From Bacteroidales bacterium (GTDB taxonomy: Bacteria; Bacteroidota; Bacteroidia; Bacteroidales; GCA-2748055): a DNA stretch of 40,331 nt. Positions 24,423-34,139 of the stretch are shown one piece after another; position 1 is the stretch's first letter, and every line of letters starts with the position of its first letter. The DNA lies in the NCBI GenBank assembly GCA_029931975.1, contig JAOZQY010000034.1:1-40331 (forward strand), in the 5' to 3' direction. The notes beneath the pieces are model-generated. The model was not told the origin of the DNA. It saw only the letters and a program-made list of their open reading frames with translations, and searched no databases. Made by a program: the position numbers and the translations under genes.

Positions 24423-25166
24423 ATGAACGCATCAGATATTATACGCCTGCTGAACACCAACCATTATGCACCTGCCGATCTGGAGGAGGTGAACAAGATT
24501 TGCAGGAATTTTCCTGAGTTTGGCATTGCCCATATGTTGAAGGTTCGAATTATGGAGACGCTGGGCTATGAGAATCAGAAGCAACTGAAGATTGCAGCCG
24601 TTTACTCCATGGACCGCAAGAAGCTATTCAAGCTGGTAACGGAAGTGAAGTTGCCCTCCGAGCCAGAAACAGAACCAGAGCCTGTTGATGATTCCACCGG
24701 GATCATCCAGTTTTCAGAGGAAAACAATGAGCACGCTGATGTTATTATTGAACAGCACGCGCCTTATGCCGGGCAGGAGACGGACGCTGATCTGCTCGAA
24801 TTTGACGAGGATTCGACGGAAGAGCTCCTGGAGGTTGTGGATGAGGAAGTTCCTGATGTGCCGGAAGAAGTCTCAGAAGATCCTCCAGAGGGGAATAATG
24901 ATAACGATCTTATTGCCAGCTTCATTAATGGTGAGCCCGGCCCCATACGTGCCGATCAAGAAACCACGCTGAAAGGGGATGTTTCACTGGCATCCATCAG
25001 GGAGCATGATGGCTTTATTACAGACACTCTGGCTCAGATTTATGTGAAGCAGGGACTCTTTGCCAAAGCCATTTATGCCTACGAGAAATTAAGTTTGAAA
25101 TATCCGGAAAAAAGTGCTTACTTTGCAGCTCAAATTGAGAAAATTAGGAATATAAACCATTCATAA
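24423..25166 (+). CDS. TPR-like protein of unknown function
   Basis: 247 residues, no signal peptide or membrane helix. The N-terminal 75 residues are helical (MNASDIIRLLNTNHYAPADLEEVNKICRNFPEF). The middle (about 80-170) is very acidic and of low complexity. The C-terminal end (DGFITDTLAQIYVKQGLFAKAIYAYEKLSLKYPEKSAYFAAQIEKI) is one or two TPR units. The family is recurrent between lptE and secG in Bacteroidota; I know of no assigned role. Spacing of 11 bases to lptE and 12 to secG supports co-transcription. Confidence 0.8.
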   Translation: MNASDIIRLLNTNHYAPADLEEVNKICRNFPEFGIAHMLKVRIMETLGYENQKQLKIAAVYSMDRKKLFKLVTEVKLPSEPETEPEPVDDSTGIIQFSEENNEHADVIIEQHAPYAGQETDADLLEFDEDSTEELLEVVDEEVPDVPEEVSEDPPEGNNDNDLIASFINGEPGPIRADQETTLKGDVSLASIREHDGFITDTLAQIYVKQGLFAKAIYAYEKLSLKYPEKSAYFAAQIEKIRNINHS

Positions 25167-25178
25167 AGAGGCATTAAT

Positions 25179-25526
25179 ATGTTTATAATATTTACGGTAC
25201 TGATTGTTGTAACTTGCATCTTTACCATTTTAATCGTACTTGTTCAGAATTCCAAAGGTGGCGGACTGGCTTCAAACTTTTCATCATCCAATCAGTATAT
25301 GGGTGTTCGCAAAACCGCCGACTTTCTTGAGAAAGCTACATGGATTCTGGGATCTGCATTGATTTTATTCAGCCTTCTGGCCGGAATCACTGTTCCTAAA
25401 GCAGGAGAAGCTGACAATTCACGCCTTCAGGGTCAATTTGACGAAACTATTATGGATCAACCTGCACAGACCATTGATCTTCCTGAATCTTTTGGTACTG
25501 AGCCTGCCGAAGACGGTGAAGAATAA
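25179..25526 (+). CDS. secG: Preprotein translocase subunit SecG
   Basis: 115 residues. Two membrane helices (about 1-20 and 54-75) flank the conserved loop LVQNSKGGGLASNFSSSNQYMGVRKTADFLEKATWILG. The C-terminal tail is acidic and longer than in E. coli SecG, as is usual in Bacteroidota. SecG aids SecA-driven export through SecYE. A strong intrinsic terminator follows 26 bases after the stop, ending the lptE operon before groESL. Confidence 0.95.
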   Translation: MFIIFTVLIVVTCIFTILIVLVQNSKGGGLASNFSSSNQYMGVRKTADFLEKATWILGSALILFSLLAGITVPKAGEADNSRLQGQFDETIMDQPAQTIDLPESFGTEPAEDGEE

Positions 25527-25552
25527 AAAATATGATATTTTTTCAGATGAAG

Positions 25553-25589
25553 AGTGCCAGTATGTCATATTACTGGCACTTTTTTTTTG
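25553..25589 (+). terminator. Intrinsic terminator after secG
   Basis: AGTGCCAGTA and TACTGGCACT form a perfect 10-base stem with an 8-base loop, followed by a run of ten T. Confidence 0.9.
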
Positions 25590-25598
25590 TTTATACCC

Positions 25599-25616
25599 TT
25601 TGGCACAAATTATGCT
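25599..25616 (+). promoter_or_regulatory. Sigma-54-like promoter element upstream of groESL
   Basis: TTTGGCACAAATTATGCT: TTGGCAC fits the -24 box and ATGCT the -12 box, with the invariant GG and GC separated by exactly ten bases. The one departure is ATGC in place of TTGC. The predicted start is near 25627, giving a leader of about 40 bases to the groES ATG. No complete TTTG-N19-TAnnTTTG promoter is visible in this gap. Confidence 0.45.
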
Positions 25617-25666
25617 AATGAGTTAGCGATTTTGATAATGTCGAACTTATAAAATTCAAAACAAAA

Positions 25667-25948
25667 ATGGCAGAACTTAAAGGTAAGATCCTTGCAGGTA
25701 AAATTCTTGTTTGCCCTTCAGAGGCTGAGGAACAAACCGCCAGTGGTATCATCATTCCCGAAACAGCGAAAGAGAAACCACAGAATGGAAAAGTGGTAAT
25801 GGTAGGAGCCGACAAAAAGGACGAGCCCATGGAAATTAAAGTGGGTGACCAGGTTCTTTACGGTAAATTTGCCGGTCAGGAATTAACCATTGATGAAGAA
25901 GACTATCTGCTTATGTCGCAGAGTGATGTTTTATTCATTTCCAAGTAA
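25667..25948 (+). CDS. groES: Co-chaperonin GroES
   Basis: 93 residues. KILAGKILVCPSEAEEQTASGIIIPETAKEKPQNGKVVMVG contains the mobile loop with its IIIP hydrophobic tip that contacts GroEL. GDQVLYGKFAGQELTIDEEDYLLMSQSDVLFI completes the beta barrel. GroES heptamers cap the GroEL ring during ATP-driven folding. It lies 22 bases before groEL in a two-gene operon bounded by terminators on both sides. Confidence 0.97.
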   Translation: MAELKGKILAGKILVCPSEAEEQTASGIIIPETAKEKPQNGKVVMVGADKKDEPMEIKVGDQVLYGKFAGQELTIDEEDYLLMSQSDVLFISK

Positions 25949-25952
25949 ATAA

Positions 25953-27605
<1,653 letters not shown>

Positions 27606-27631
27606 TATTTTACTTACATCCATATATTCTC

Positions 27632-27664
27632 AAGAGGCTGTTCCTTCGGGTTCAGCCTCTTTTT
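27632..27664 (+). terminator. Intrinsic terminator after groEL
   Basis: AAGAGGCTG and CAGCCTCTT form a perfect 9-base stem with a 12-base loop; five T follow the final C. Confidence 0.88.
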
Positions 27665-27753
27665 ATTAACTGCTTAGAGGAAGCTGTGGGGGGCTGGCAC
27701 ATATATCCCGGAGATTCACTATCTTTGTGGGCGCAAAAAACGGCCGATTTTTT

Positions 27754-29541
27754 ATGGATAATATTCGCAACTTCTGTATAATAGCCCACATCGATCATGG
27801 GAAGAGTACCCTGGCTGACAGGCTGCTGATGAAAACCGGCACTCTGGATGAGAGGGATTTCCAGGACCAGGTGCTGGACGATATGGAACTGGAGCGTGAA
27901 CGGGGAATCACCATTAAAAGTCATGCCATCCAGATGGAGCATGAGTACCATGGAAAAAAGCATCTGCTGAACTTGATCGATACTCCGGGACATGTGGATT
28001 TCTCCTACGAGGTAAGCCGTTCCATTGCAGCCTGTGAAGGGGCACTCTTGATTGTAGATGCCACACAGGGAATTCAGGCACAGACCATTTCTGTTCTCTA
28101 CCAGGCTATCGATCATGACCTTGAAATTATTCCGGTGCTGAATAAGATGGATATGGAAAGTGCCATGCCAGAAGATGTGAAGGACCAGATTGAGGATTTG
28201 ATCGGTTGTGATCGGAATGAGATTATCGAGGCCAGTGGAAAAACGGGACTTGGTGTGGATGAGATTCTGGAGGCCATTATTGAACGGATTCCTGCGCCGA
28301 AAGGCGATCCGGCGGCTCCGCTTCAAGCCCTTATATTTGATTCTGTATATAATTCATATCGTGGAATTTTCGCCTATTTCCGGGTCTTAAATGGCTCCAT
28401 CCGCAAAGGGGAACTGGTGAAGTTTATTGCAACAGACAAAGAGTACAATGCCGATGAGGTTGGGGTGCTGAAGCTCGGTCCCGAACCAAGGGATGTGTTG
28501 TCGGTCGGTGATGTGGGTTACATAATTTCAGGGATAAAGACCTCCAGGGAGGTGAAGGTGGGTGATACCATTACCCATGTGAATCGGCCCACTCAGGAAA
28601 TTATTGCCGGATTCGAGGATGTAAAGCCCATGGTATTTGCAGGGATCTATCCCATTGATGCAGATGACTATGAGGATCTCAGGGCATCCATTGAGAAGCT
28701 GCAGTTAAACGATGCATCTCTCACTTTTATTCCGGAATCATCAGCTGCACTCGGTTTTGGATTTAGGTGTGGCTTCCTGGGACTGCTGCATATGGAGATT
28801 ATCCAGGAGCGACTCGATCGGGAGTTTAATATGGATGTGATTACCACGGTCCCCAATGTATCTTTCAATGTAATCAGCACCAAGGGAGAACTGGTGGAGG
28901 TTCATAATCCATCGGGACTGCCTGCGCAAACGGCCATCGATCATATTGAGGAGCCATTTATCACAGCCCAGGTGATTTCCCAGTCCGAATATGTTGGATC
29001 GGTAATGAACCTTTGCCTGGATAAGCGTGGAACCCTGAAAAACCAGGTCTACCTCACAAGCAATCGAGTGGAACTCACTTTCGATATGCCACTGGCCGAG
29101 ATTGTATTTGATTTCTACGATAGGCTAAAGAGTATTTCCAAGGGCTATGCTTCATTTGACTATCATCCCAACGGATATCAGAAGGCCGACCTGGTGAAAC
29201 TGGATATCCTTTTGAACGGGGAGATGGTGGATGCACTCTCCACACTGATTCACCGTGACAATGCCTATGACTTTGGAAGAAGGATGTGTGTGAAGCTAAA
29301 AGAGCTGATTCCCAGGCAACAATACGAGGTTGCCATCCAGGCTGCCATTGGTGCCAAGGTAATTGCCAGAGAGACTGTCAAGGCGGTTCGGAAAGATGTA
29401 ACTGCCAAATGTTACGGTGGCGATATTACCCGAAAGCGTAAACTGCTGGAAAAGCAGAAAAAAGGGAAGAAAAGAATGCGTCAGGTGGGAAACATTGAAG
29501 TCCCGCAGTCCGCATTCCTGGCTGTACTTAAGCTTGATTAA
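27754..29541 (+). CDS. lepA: Elongation factor 4 (LepA)
   Basis: 595 residues from ATG 27754, the usual start [25 protein letters not shown]; the frame extends nine codons up to a GTG that overlaps the promoter. GTPase motifs [17 protein letters not shown] and NKMD are present, followed by EF-G-like domains and the LepA-specific C-terminal domain ending in [19 protein letters not shown]. It is a ribosome-binding GTPase thought to aid initiation or elongation under stress. An exact -7 element TATCTTTG at 27720-27727 suggests its own promoter after the groEL terminator. It is convergent with the response regulator gene (11-base gap). Confidence 0.97.
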   Translation: MDNIRNFCIIAHIDHGKSTLADRLLMKTGTLDERDFQDQVLDDMELERERGITIKSHAIQMEHEYHGKKHLLNLIDTPGHVDFSYEVSRSIAACEGALLIVDATQGIQAQTISVLYQAIDHDLEIIPVLNKMDMESAMPEDVKDQIEDLIGCDRNEIIEASGKTGLGVDEILEAIIERIPAPKGDPAAPLQALIFDSVYNSYRGIFAYFRVLNGSIRKGELVKFIATDKEYNADEVGVLKLGPEPRDVLSVGDVGYIISGIKTSREVKVGDTITHVNRPTQEIIAGFEDVKPMVFAGIYPIDADDYEDLRASIEKLQLNDASLTFIPESSAALGFGFRCGFLGLLHMEIIQERLDREFNMDVITTVPNVSFNVISTKGELVEVHNPSGLPAQTAIDHIEEPFITAQVISQSEYVGSVMNLCLDKRGTLKNQVYLTSNRVELTFDMPLAEIVFDFYDRLKSISKGYASFDYHPNGYQKADLVKLDILLNGEMVDALSTLIHRDNAYDFGRRMCVKLKELIPRQQYEVAIQAAIGAKVIARETVKAVRKDVTAKCYGGDITRKRKLLEKQKKGKKRMRQVGNIEVPQSAFLAVLKLD

Positions 29542-29552
29542 CCAGGCGAAAA

Positions 29553-30251
29553 CTATCCCTCATCAAGTACCAGTTTATACCCTTTCCCGTGCACATTGAT
29601 GATCTGTACACCGGGATCCGGTTTCAAGTATTTTCTAAGCTTGGTAATATAGACATCCATGCTTCTTGCATTGAAGTAATTGTCGTCAATCCAGATGGCT
29701 TTCAGGGCGAAATTCCGTTCCAAAACCTGGTTGATATTATTGCAGAGCAGTTTTAGCAGCTCAGATTCTTTGGTGGTCAGTTTTTGCTCAGTGCCCTTTC
29801 CGGTAAGCATTTGTTTGTTCACATCGAAAGTGAACGATCCAATTTCCCAGCTTTCTTTGTCACCACCCCGACTACCCATTGTACGTCGGAGGATGGCTTC
29901 AATTCTGAAGAGCAGTTCCTCCATACTGAAGGGCTTGGTCATATAGTCATCTGCGCCCAGGGAGAAGCCTTCCAGCACATCCTCCTTCATGGACTTGGCT
30001 GTCAGGAATATAATCGGGATGGTGCTGTTGAGCATCCTTATTTCTGAAGCCAGGGTAAATCCGTCTTTTACCGGCATCATTACATCCAGCAGGCACAGAT
30101 CATAGTGAAACTGCTCAAAATGTCTGAAGGCTTTTTCACCATTGCTTACCCAATCGGTTTCATAATTTTTAGCCTGGAGGTATTCCTGGAGCAGAGAGCC
30201 CAGGTTTTCATCATCTTCTGCCAGCAAAATCCGGCTTTTTATCTCATTCAT
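29553..30251 (-). CDS. OmpR/PhoB-family response regulator, RprY-like
   Basis: 232 residues. The receiver domain has the acidic pair in LLAEDDE, the phospho-acceptor Asp56 (LCLLDVMMP), Thr84 and Lys106 (MTKPF). The C-terminal winged helix (residues 130-230) has LTTKESELLKLL and the recognition helix NARSMDVYITKLRKYL with the VHGKGYKL wing. It most resembles RprY of Bacteroides and Porphyromonas by sequence and by pairing with the kinase upstream. It lies 10 bases after the kinase gene. OmpR-type regulators bind tandem direct repeats about one helix turn apart; such a repeat array lies upstream of this operon. Confidence 0.93.
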   Translation of the reverse strand: MNEIKSRILLAEDDENLGSLLQEYLQAKNYETDWVSNGEKAFRHFEQFHYDLCLLDVMMPVKDGFTLASEIRMLNSTIPIIFLTAKSMKEDVLEGFSLGADDYMTKPFSMEELLFRIEAILRRTMGSRGGDKESWEIGSFTFDVNKQMLTGKGTEQKLTTKESELLKLLCNNINQVLERNFALKAIWIDDNYFNARSMDVYITKLRKYLKPDPGVQIINVHGKGYKLVLDEG

Positions 30252-30261
30252 GGCTTATCTT

Positions 30262-31848
30262 TTATCTTCTCTTCTGTAAAGGTAAATGAATATCGAACCT
30301 GGAGCCCTTATTGGGCTCACTTTTTATCTTGATGCTTCCCCCGTGTTCCTCCACGATCAGTTTGACATAGCTGAGCCCAAGCCCAAAGCCTTTTACATTG
30401 TGTACATTGCCGCTTGGGACCCGGTAGAATTTGTCAAATATTCGTTTCTGGTCCTCCTTGCTGATTCCCATTCCGTTATCCGCCACTGAGACTATTACCA
30501 TTGCATTTTCATTCCGGGTGGAAATAGTTATTTCGGGATTTCGTGTGGTATATTTCATGGCATTCTCCATGAGGTTAGAGATCACATTTGTAAGGTGCAT
30601 CATGTCCCCGCTTACCACCGCCTGGTCAGCTTCCGGATGGAACACCAGTTTTCCGCTCCGTTTATCCATTTGAAGCAGAAAATTTTGTGCAACGGTTTCA
30701 ATAATGTCGTGGAGGTCCACGTTCTCACTTTTTAGCTTCAGTTCTCCATGATCAAAAATTGCCATTTGAAGTACTCTTTCTACCTGGTAACCAAGCTGTT
30801 TGCTTTCTGTTTGGATGATCCCGGAGATATGTCCCAGGTTTTTCTGTTCATCGGGAATGGATCTGTCGCTGAGCATTTGTGATGCAAGGCTAATGGTTGA
30901 GATGGGTGTTTTAAGCTCATGAGTCATGTTATTTACAAAATCGTTCTTCATCTCGGCGAGTCGCTTCTGTTTAAACATGATATAAAGTGTAAGGCTGAAC
31001 ATGGCTATAATGAAAAGGGTGATCAAAAGCGAGGAGCCTCCCATTATTCCCATGGTTTTACGAAGCATCTGCCTTTCCCCGGGGAAATAGATACTGATAT
31101 AGGTGGAGCGGTTAAATACACTGCGGGGAAACAGCGATCTCCTGAAATACCTGCATTGCTCATATTCATTGAAGTTAGAGGAGCTGAATATGGGTGCATG
31201 CCCCATTTCATATACGGCATATTCGAAGGGAAAACCAACCCCACGTGCTGAAAGTTTTTGGGAAAGAGATGTTGCAATTTGAGTGCCGGAAACCTTGTCC
31301 AATACCTGACCCTCCTGCATTAGCATTTTTTTGACAATATGGTCCACAAAAAATTCTTGTCTCTCTACCTGTTTCCTCAGATCCCTTCTTACCAGGTCCG
31401 GATGCATGGCTGAAACAAGAATGGTGTCCTGGGTGGAGAGATCTTCACCCACAACAACCAGGAGCGAATCGTTGATCATTACCACTTTCTGGTTGGCCAG
31501 GGAAGGATCTGGCGGTGTATACTTAAACACATTATCTTCCGCTTCAATAGCTATATCCACACTGCTTTCGGTCCGGTCATAGGAACTGCGTGCATCGATA
31601 TGGAAATTCCAGACAGCTTGACTCTGGTGTTGGACCACCGGGGGACGGATCTCATCCAGAATGGTAATTACTGTTTCATTCTGAACCAGTTCATCGGAGA
31701 TTTCTGAAAGCACATCATTTACAACCAGTCCAAGCTGGTGCTCTTCCGATTCAAGGGATCGCCTGATCCAGTAAACCTGAACCATGATCATGGCCATCAT
31801 GGCCAGTGCAAGGAATATTGATACGATCCATAGAATTGTGCGACTCAT
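30262..31848 (-). CDS. Two-component sensor histidine kinase, RprX-like
   Basis: 528 residues. Two membrane helices (about 7-27 and 268-292) enclose a 240-residue periplasmic sensor domain with no motif I can name. The cytoplasmic part has the H-box MTHELKTPISTISL (His310), the N-box SNLMENAMKYT, DNGMGI and GFGLGLSYVKLI. It autophosphorylates and passes phosphate to the regulator encoded directly downstream. A one-mismatch -7 element TATCTTTA (minus strand, 31860-31853) stands right before the ATG, so the mRNA may be nearly leaderless. The repeat array at 31889-31924 lies about 40-75 bases upstream of that start. Confidence 0.93.
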   Translation of the reverse strand: MSRTILWIVSIFLALAMMAMIMVQVYWIRRSLESEEHQLGLVVNDVLSEISDELVQNETVITILDEIRPPVVQHQSQAVWNFHIDARSSYDRTESSVDIAIEAEDNVFKYTPPDPSLANQKVVMINDSLLVVVGEDLSTQDTILVSAMHPDLVRRDLRKQVERQEFFVDHIVKKMLMQEGQVLDKVSGTQIATSLSQKLSARGVGFPFEYAVYEMGHAPIFSSSNFNEYEQCRYFRRSLFPRSVFNRSTYISIYFPGERQMLRKTMGIMGGSSLLITLFIIAMFSLTLYIMFKQKRLAEMKNDFVNNMTHELKTPISTISLASQMLSDRSIPDEQKNLGHISGIIQTESKQLGYQVERVLQMAIFDHGELKLKSENVDLHDIIETVAQNFLLQMDKRSGKLVFHPEADQAVVSGDMMHLTNVISNLMENAMKYTTRNPEITISTRNENAMVIVSVADNGMGISKEDQKRIFDKFYRVPSGNVHNVKGFGLGLSYVKLIVEEHGGSIKIKSEPNKGSRFDIHLPLQKRR

Positions 31849-31888
31849 GGCTTAAAGATACTATCCCTCATTGGTTCAGCCAGAGTGT

Positions 31889-31924
31889 TTTAACAATCTT
31901 TAACTTCCTTTAAACCTATCTAAC
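31889..31924. repeat. Four TTTAAC-type direct repeats at exact 10-base spacing (probable response-regulator box)
   Basis: TTTAAC at 31889 and 31899, TTTAAA at 31909 and TCTAAC at 31919: four hexamers starting exactly ten bases apart, separated by unrelated 4-base spacers. Tandem hexamers on one face of the helix are the standard target of OmpR/PhoB-family regulators, and such a pair is encoded by the next operon. A one-mismatch plus-strand -7 element (TAAATTCG, 31937-31944) begins 12 bases beyond the array, the geometry by which PhoB-like activators replace the upstream promoter box. Confidence 0.7.
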
Positions 31925-31948
31925 TGTATTCTGCCATAAATTCGTTCC

Positions 31949-32096
31949 ATGATGAAGATATGGAAGTAGTGAAAAAGAAGCAAAAAAAAGTTAAGAAATA
32001 ATACAAGTAGTTTAAGATGCTTTAGCAGGCAAATTTGGTTTAGTTTCAGGGTTAATTGGTAAAGCTGCTCGTCCTCCCGGCGGGCAGCTTTTTTTT
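31949..32096 (+). ncRNA. Candidate small RNA or micropeptide transcript controlled by the repeat array
   Basis: A transcription unit is inferred from its ends: a repeat array and -7 element upstream, and a 13-bp intrinsic terminator downstream. No annotated gene on this strand needs that terminator, since the kinase gene points away and the J-domain gene begins after it. The unit would be about 145 nt. It contains a 13-codon ORF (31960-32001) encoding a Lys-rich peptide, MEVVKKKQKKVKK. Whether the product is the RNA or the peptide cannot be told from sequence. Confidence 0.5.
32061..32096 (+). terminator. Very strong intrinsic terminator of the small transcript
   Basis: A 13-bp stem including two G-U pairs (AAAGCTGCTCGTC with GGCGGGCAGCTTT) closes a 5-base loop and runs into eight consecutive T. 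Only three A precede the stem, so it works on the plus strand only. Confidence 0.9.
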
Positions 32097-32139
32097 GGTG
32101 CTTGATGGGGATTGAATATCTTGCAAAAAAAGCACCCTT

Positions 32140-32958
32140 TTGTTGCAGAAAGATTTTTATAGGATACTGGGACTATCCCCGGGGTCAACAAAGAAGCAGA
32201 TTAAAAGTGCCTATCGTAAACTGGCACTGAAATACCATCCCGACAGGAATCCCTCACCGGCTGCCCGACAAAAGTTCCAGGAGATTACCGAGGCCTATGA
32301 TAAGCTGCTGGATTATCCTGGAGCTGGAATAGAAGATGCTACATCATACGATGAGCAAGTGGCCGCTGAGATCCTCAGAAGGGAACGAGAATTAATGAAG
32401 CAGAGGGCCAGGGCTCAGAGGGAGAAAAAGAAACAACAGGATGAGTATTTCAACAGGCCGGAATGGCACGATCCCATCCTCTTTCTAAAATATGCGGGAA
32501 ACTATATTCTCTTTCTTTTCGCGCTGTCATCCGTGGTTTTACCTATCCTGCTGGCCATTCTTGAAGACCCGGCCAGCCTGGCAGGCACTTCCATTTTTAT
32601 AGTTCTGGGTGTAATCCTCCTGGTTTTCCTTCCAGTGGAAAGTGTCCTGTGGAGGTTTATGGCAGGATTACTTGGTGGAGGAATCGTGTCTACGGTGGTA
32701 TTGAAGCTTTTCAGGGTACGTTCCAAGACCAGCTATCTGCTTACACCAGGACTAATTGTGAAAATGGCCATCTGGATCTTTTCCCTGGATATGCTTTTTG
32801 ATCTGGTAATCGGAATATTCCCATTTTACCGAAAGATGTTCAGGCCGGTAATAAAGCAGGGAATCACACTGGATTCCCTTTACAAAGAGGGTTATCAAAA
32901 TTATCAGGAACTTCCGGTATACTCTGTTATGTATCCCCTTATCAGATGGTTGTTCTGA
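32140..32958 (+). CDS. J-domain protein with a membrane region
   Basis: 272 residues. Residues 4-62 are a J domain: FYRILGLSPGSTKKQIKSAYRKLALKYHPDRNPSPAARQKFQEITEAY, with the HPD motif that stimulates DnaK ATPase. A charged helix (about 70-105) follows, then three or four membrane helices between 115 and 225. There is no Gly/Phe-rich or zinc-finger region, so it is not DnaJ itself but a type III J protein that recruits DnaK to the membrane. The start must be TTG (32140 or 32143): an in-frame stop lies at 32113 and no ATG or GTG intervenes. It follows the small-transcript terminator by 43 bases and abuts the next, convergent gene with no gap. Confidence 0.85.
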   Translation: MLQKDFYRILGLSPGSTKKQIKSAYRKLALKYHPDRNPSPAARQKFQEITEAYDKLLDYPGAGIEDATSYDEQVAAEILRRERELMKQRARAQREKKKQQDEYFNRPEWHDPILFLKYAGNYILFLFALSSVVLPILLAILEDPASLAGTSIFIVLGVILLVFLPVESVLWRFMAGLLGGGIVSTVVLKLFRVRSKTSYLLTPGLIVKMAIWIFSLDMLFDLVIGIFPFYRKMFRPVIKQGITLDSLYKEGYQNYQELPVYSVMYPLIRWLF

Positions 32959-33387
32959 CTACCAGAGCAGAAGTCGCTCTTTGTTTTTAATCCGGGAAAG
33001 GTCAGATGGAACACACATGCGAACTGTTTCAAAGCCACTAATAGAAAGCATAAAATTGCTTATTCTGACAGTATTGATCTCTCCCTGAATATGGATCAGG
33101 TAATCGATATTTTTTAATGCATCCAGGTAATACCCGTTTTCGGTCCTGTTTTTAATAATCCGGAAGGTGATTAATGCATCATCATCAATGTAAGAGAAGT
33201 GGGAAAACACCTGATCCTCCTTGAGTTTGCGATGATAAAGCCTGAGATCATCCTGCTTTTCAAAATTCATATGAAGCGACTGGTTAATCATCCAACACAG
33301 CTTATAATCAGGTTCATCTGTTACAATACCCAGAAGACAGAAGTCCTCCTCGATGGCCATTTCAAGCTTATGTTTTTTAACTCCCAT
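32959..33387 (-). CDS. IPExxxVDY family protein
   Basis: 142 residues, no signal or membrane segment. It resembles the Bacteroidota IPExxxVDY family; the name-giving motif appears here in diverged form as LDALKNIDY, followed by LIHIQGE. Function unknown. It starts 2 bases after the rnc stop, so it ends the acpP-fabF-rnc operon, a conserved order in Bacteroidota. Its stop meets the stop of the J-domain gene with no base between them. Confidence 0.78.
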   Translation of the reverse strand: MGVKKHKLEMAIEEDFCLLGIVTDEPDYKLCWMINQSLHMNFEKQDDLRLYHRKLKEDQVFSHFSYIDDDALITFRIIKNRTENGYYLDALKNIDYLIHIQGEINTVRISNFMLSISGFETVRMCVPSDLSRIKNKERLLLW

Positions 33388-33389
33388 GG

Positions 33390-34139
33390 CTACACGGTAT
33401 GAATGGTTTTAAGTGCCGCTTTTGAGGCCTGTTGTTCCGCCTCCTTTTTTGAATCGCCCCGGCCTGTTCCTTTCTCCTCTTCATTTAGCAGGATGGTGGC
33501 GAAAAAGGAGGGTGTGTTTTTACCCGTGATTTGCTCTTCCTTACTTTCAAAGCTGATTTCCACCCTGTTTTGCTGTGACCATTCGATCAGTCTGCTCTTA
33601 TAATCGGGGTCCTTTTGAACCAATTTGGCAAGATCGATATGTTTTGCCATGATCTTTTTTTCAAAAAACCGCCTGGCAGCATTGTAACCCCGGTCCAGGT
33701 AAATGGCCCCAACAAATGCTTCCAGGGCATTTCCGTAAATATGCTTGGCGTTGTTAGCGAGGGGTATTGCTGGATCGATCATTCCGGGTAAATTAATCTT
33801 GGTAGCCAGGTAATCCAGGGTTTTTCTTTTGACGATACGGGCACGAATTTTGCTCATAAACCCCTCATCAGCATCCGGAAAACGTTTGAAAAGATAATCT
33901 GCTACAATGGTGCCCAGTACTGCATCGCCCAGGTATTCGAGGCGTTCATTATTAAGATGGATTCCGGAGCTGTCTTTTTTAAGTGCGGATTTTGGAATGA
34001 AGGCAAGCTTATACAGCGATAGTGTGCGGGGTAAGAAGCCCAGCATACGAACCAGGTCCAGATAGAAACCCCGGTTCTTCAAGTAACTAATTCTTAAATT
34101 TCCTGAAAATGGCGGAGGTATTGTGTCCTCCAAAGCCAA
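33390..34139 (-). CDS. rnc: Ribonuclease III
   Basis: 249 residues at most. The RNase III signature NERLEYLGDAVLGTIVADYLF with its catalytic acidic residues, ALEAFVGAIYLDRGY with the second acidic pair, and a C-terminal dsRNA-binding domain (DPDYKSRLIEWSQQ to KKEAEQQASKAAL) are present. It cuts double-stranded RNA in rRNA and mRNA maturation. The ATG at 34139 lies 53 bases inside the conserved fabF end, and the 19 residues it adds look unrelated to the family; a TTG at 34082, 5 bases after the fabF stop, is a strong alternative start giving about 230 residues. Confidence 0.93.
   Translation of the reverse strand: MALEDTIPPPFSGNLRISYLKNRGFYLDLVRMLGFLPRTLSLYKLAFIPKSALKKDSSGIHLNNERLEYLGDAVLGTIVADYLFKRFPDADEGFMSKIRARIVKRKTLDYLATKINLPGMIDPAIPLANNAKHIYGNALEAFVGAIYLDRGYNAARRFFEKKIMAKHIDLAKLVQKDPDYKSRLIEWSQQNRVEISFESKEEQITGKNTPSFFATILLNEEEKGTGRGDSKKEAEQQASKAALKTIHTV

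Noticed and set aside
24664-24900. Acidic low-complexity stretch in the TPR gene as a frameshifted or foreign segment
   Set aside because: The reading frame is continuous with the TPR end and codon use is like the surroundings; acidic linkers are common in such proteins.
27695-27712. TGGCAC before lepA as a sigma-54 promoter
   Set aside because: Ten bases after GG comes CC, not GC; an exact TAnnTTTG element nearby explains lepA better.
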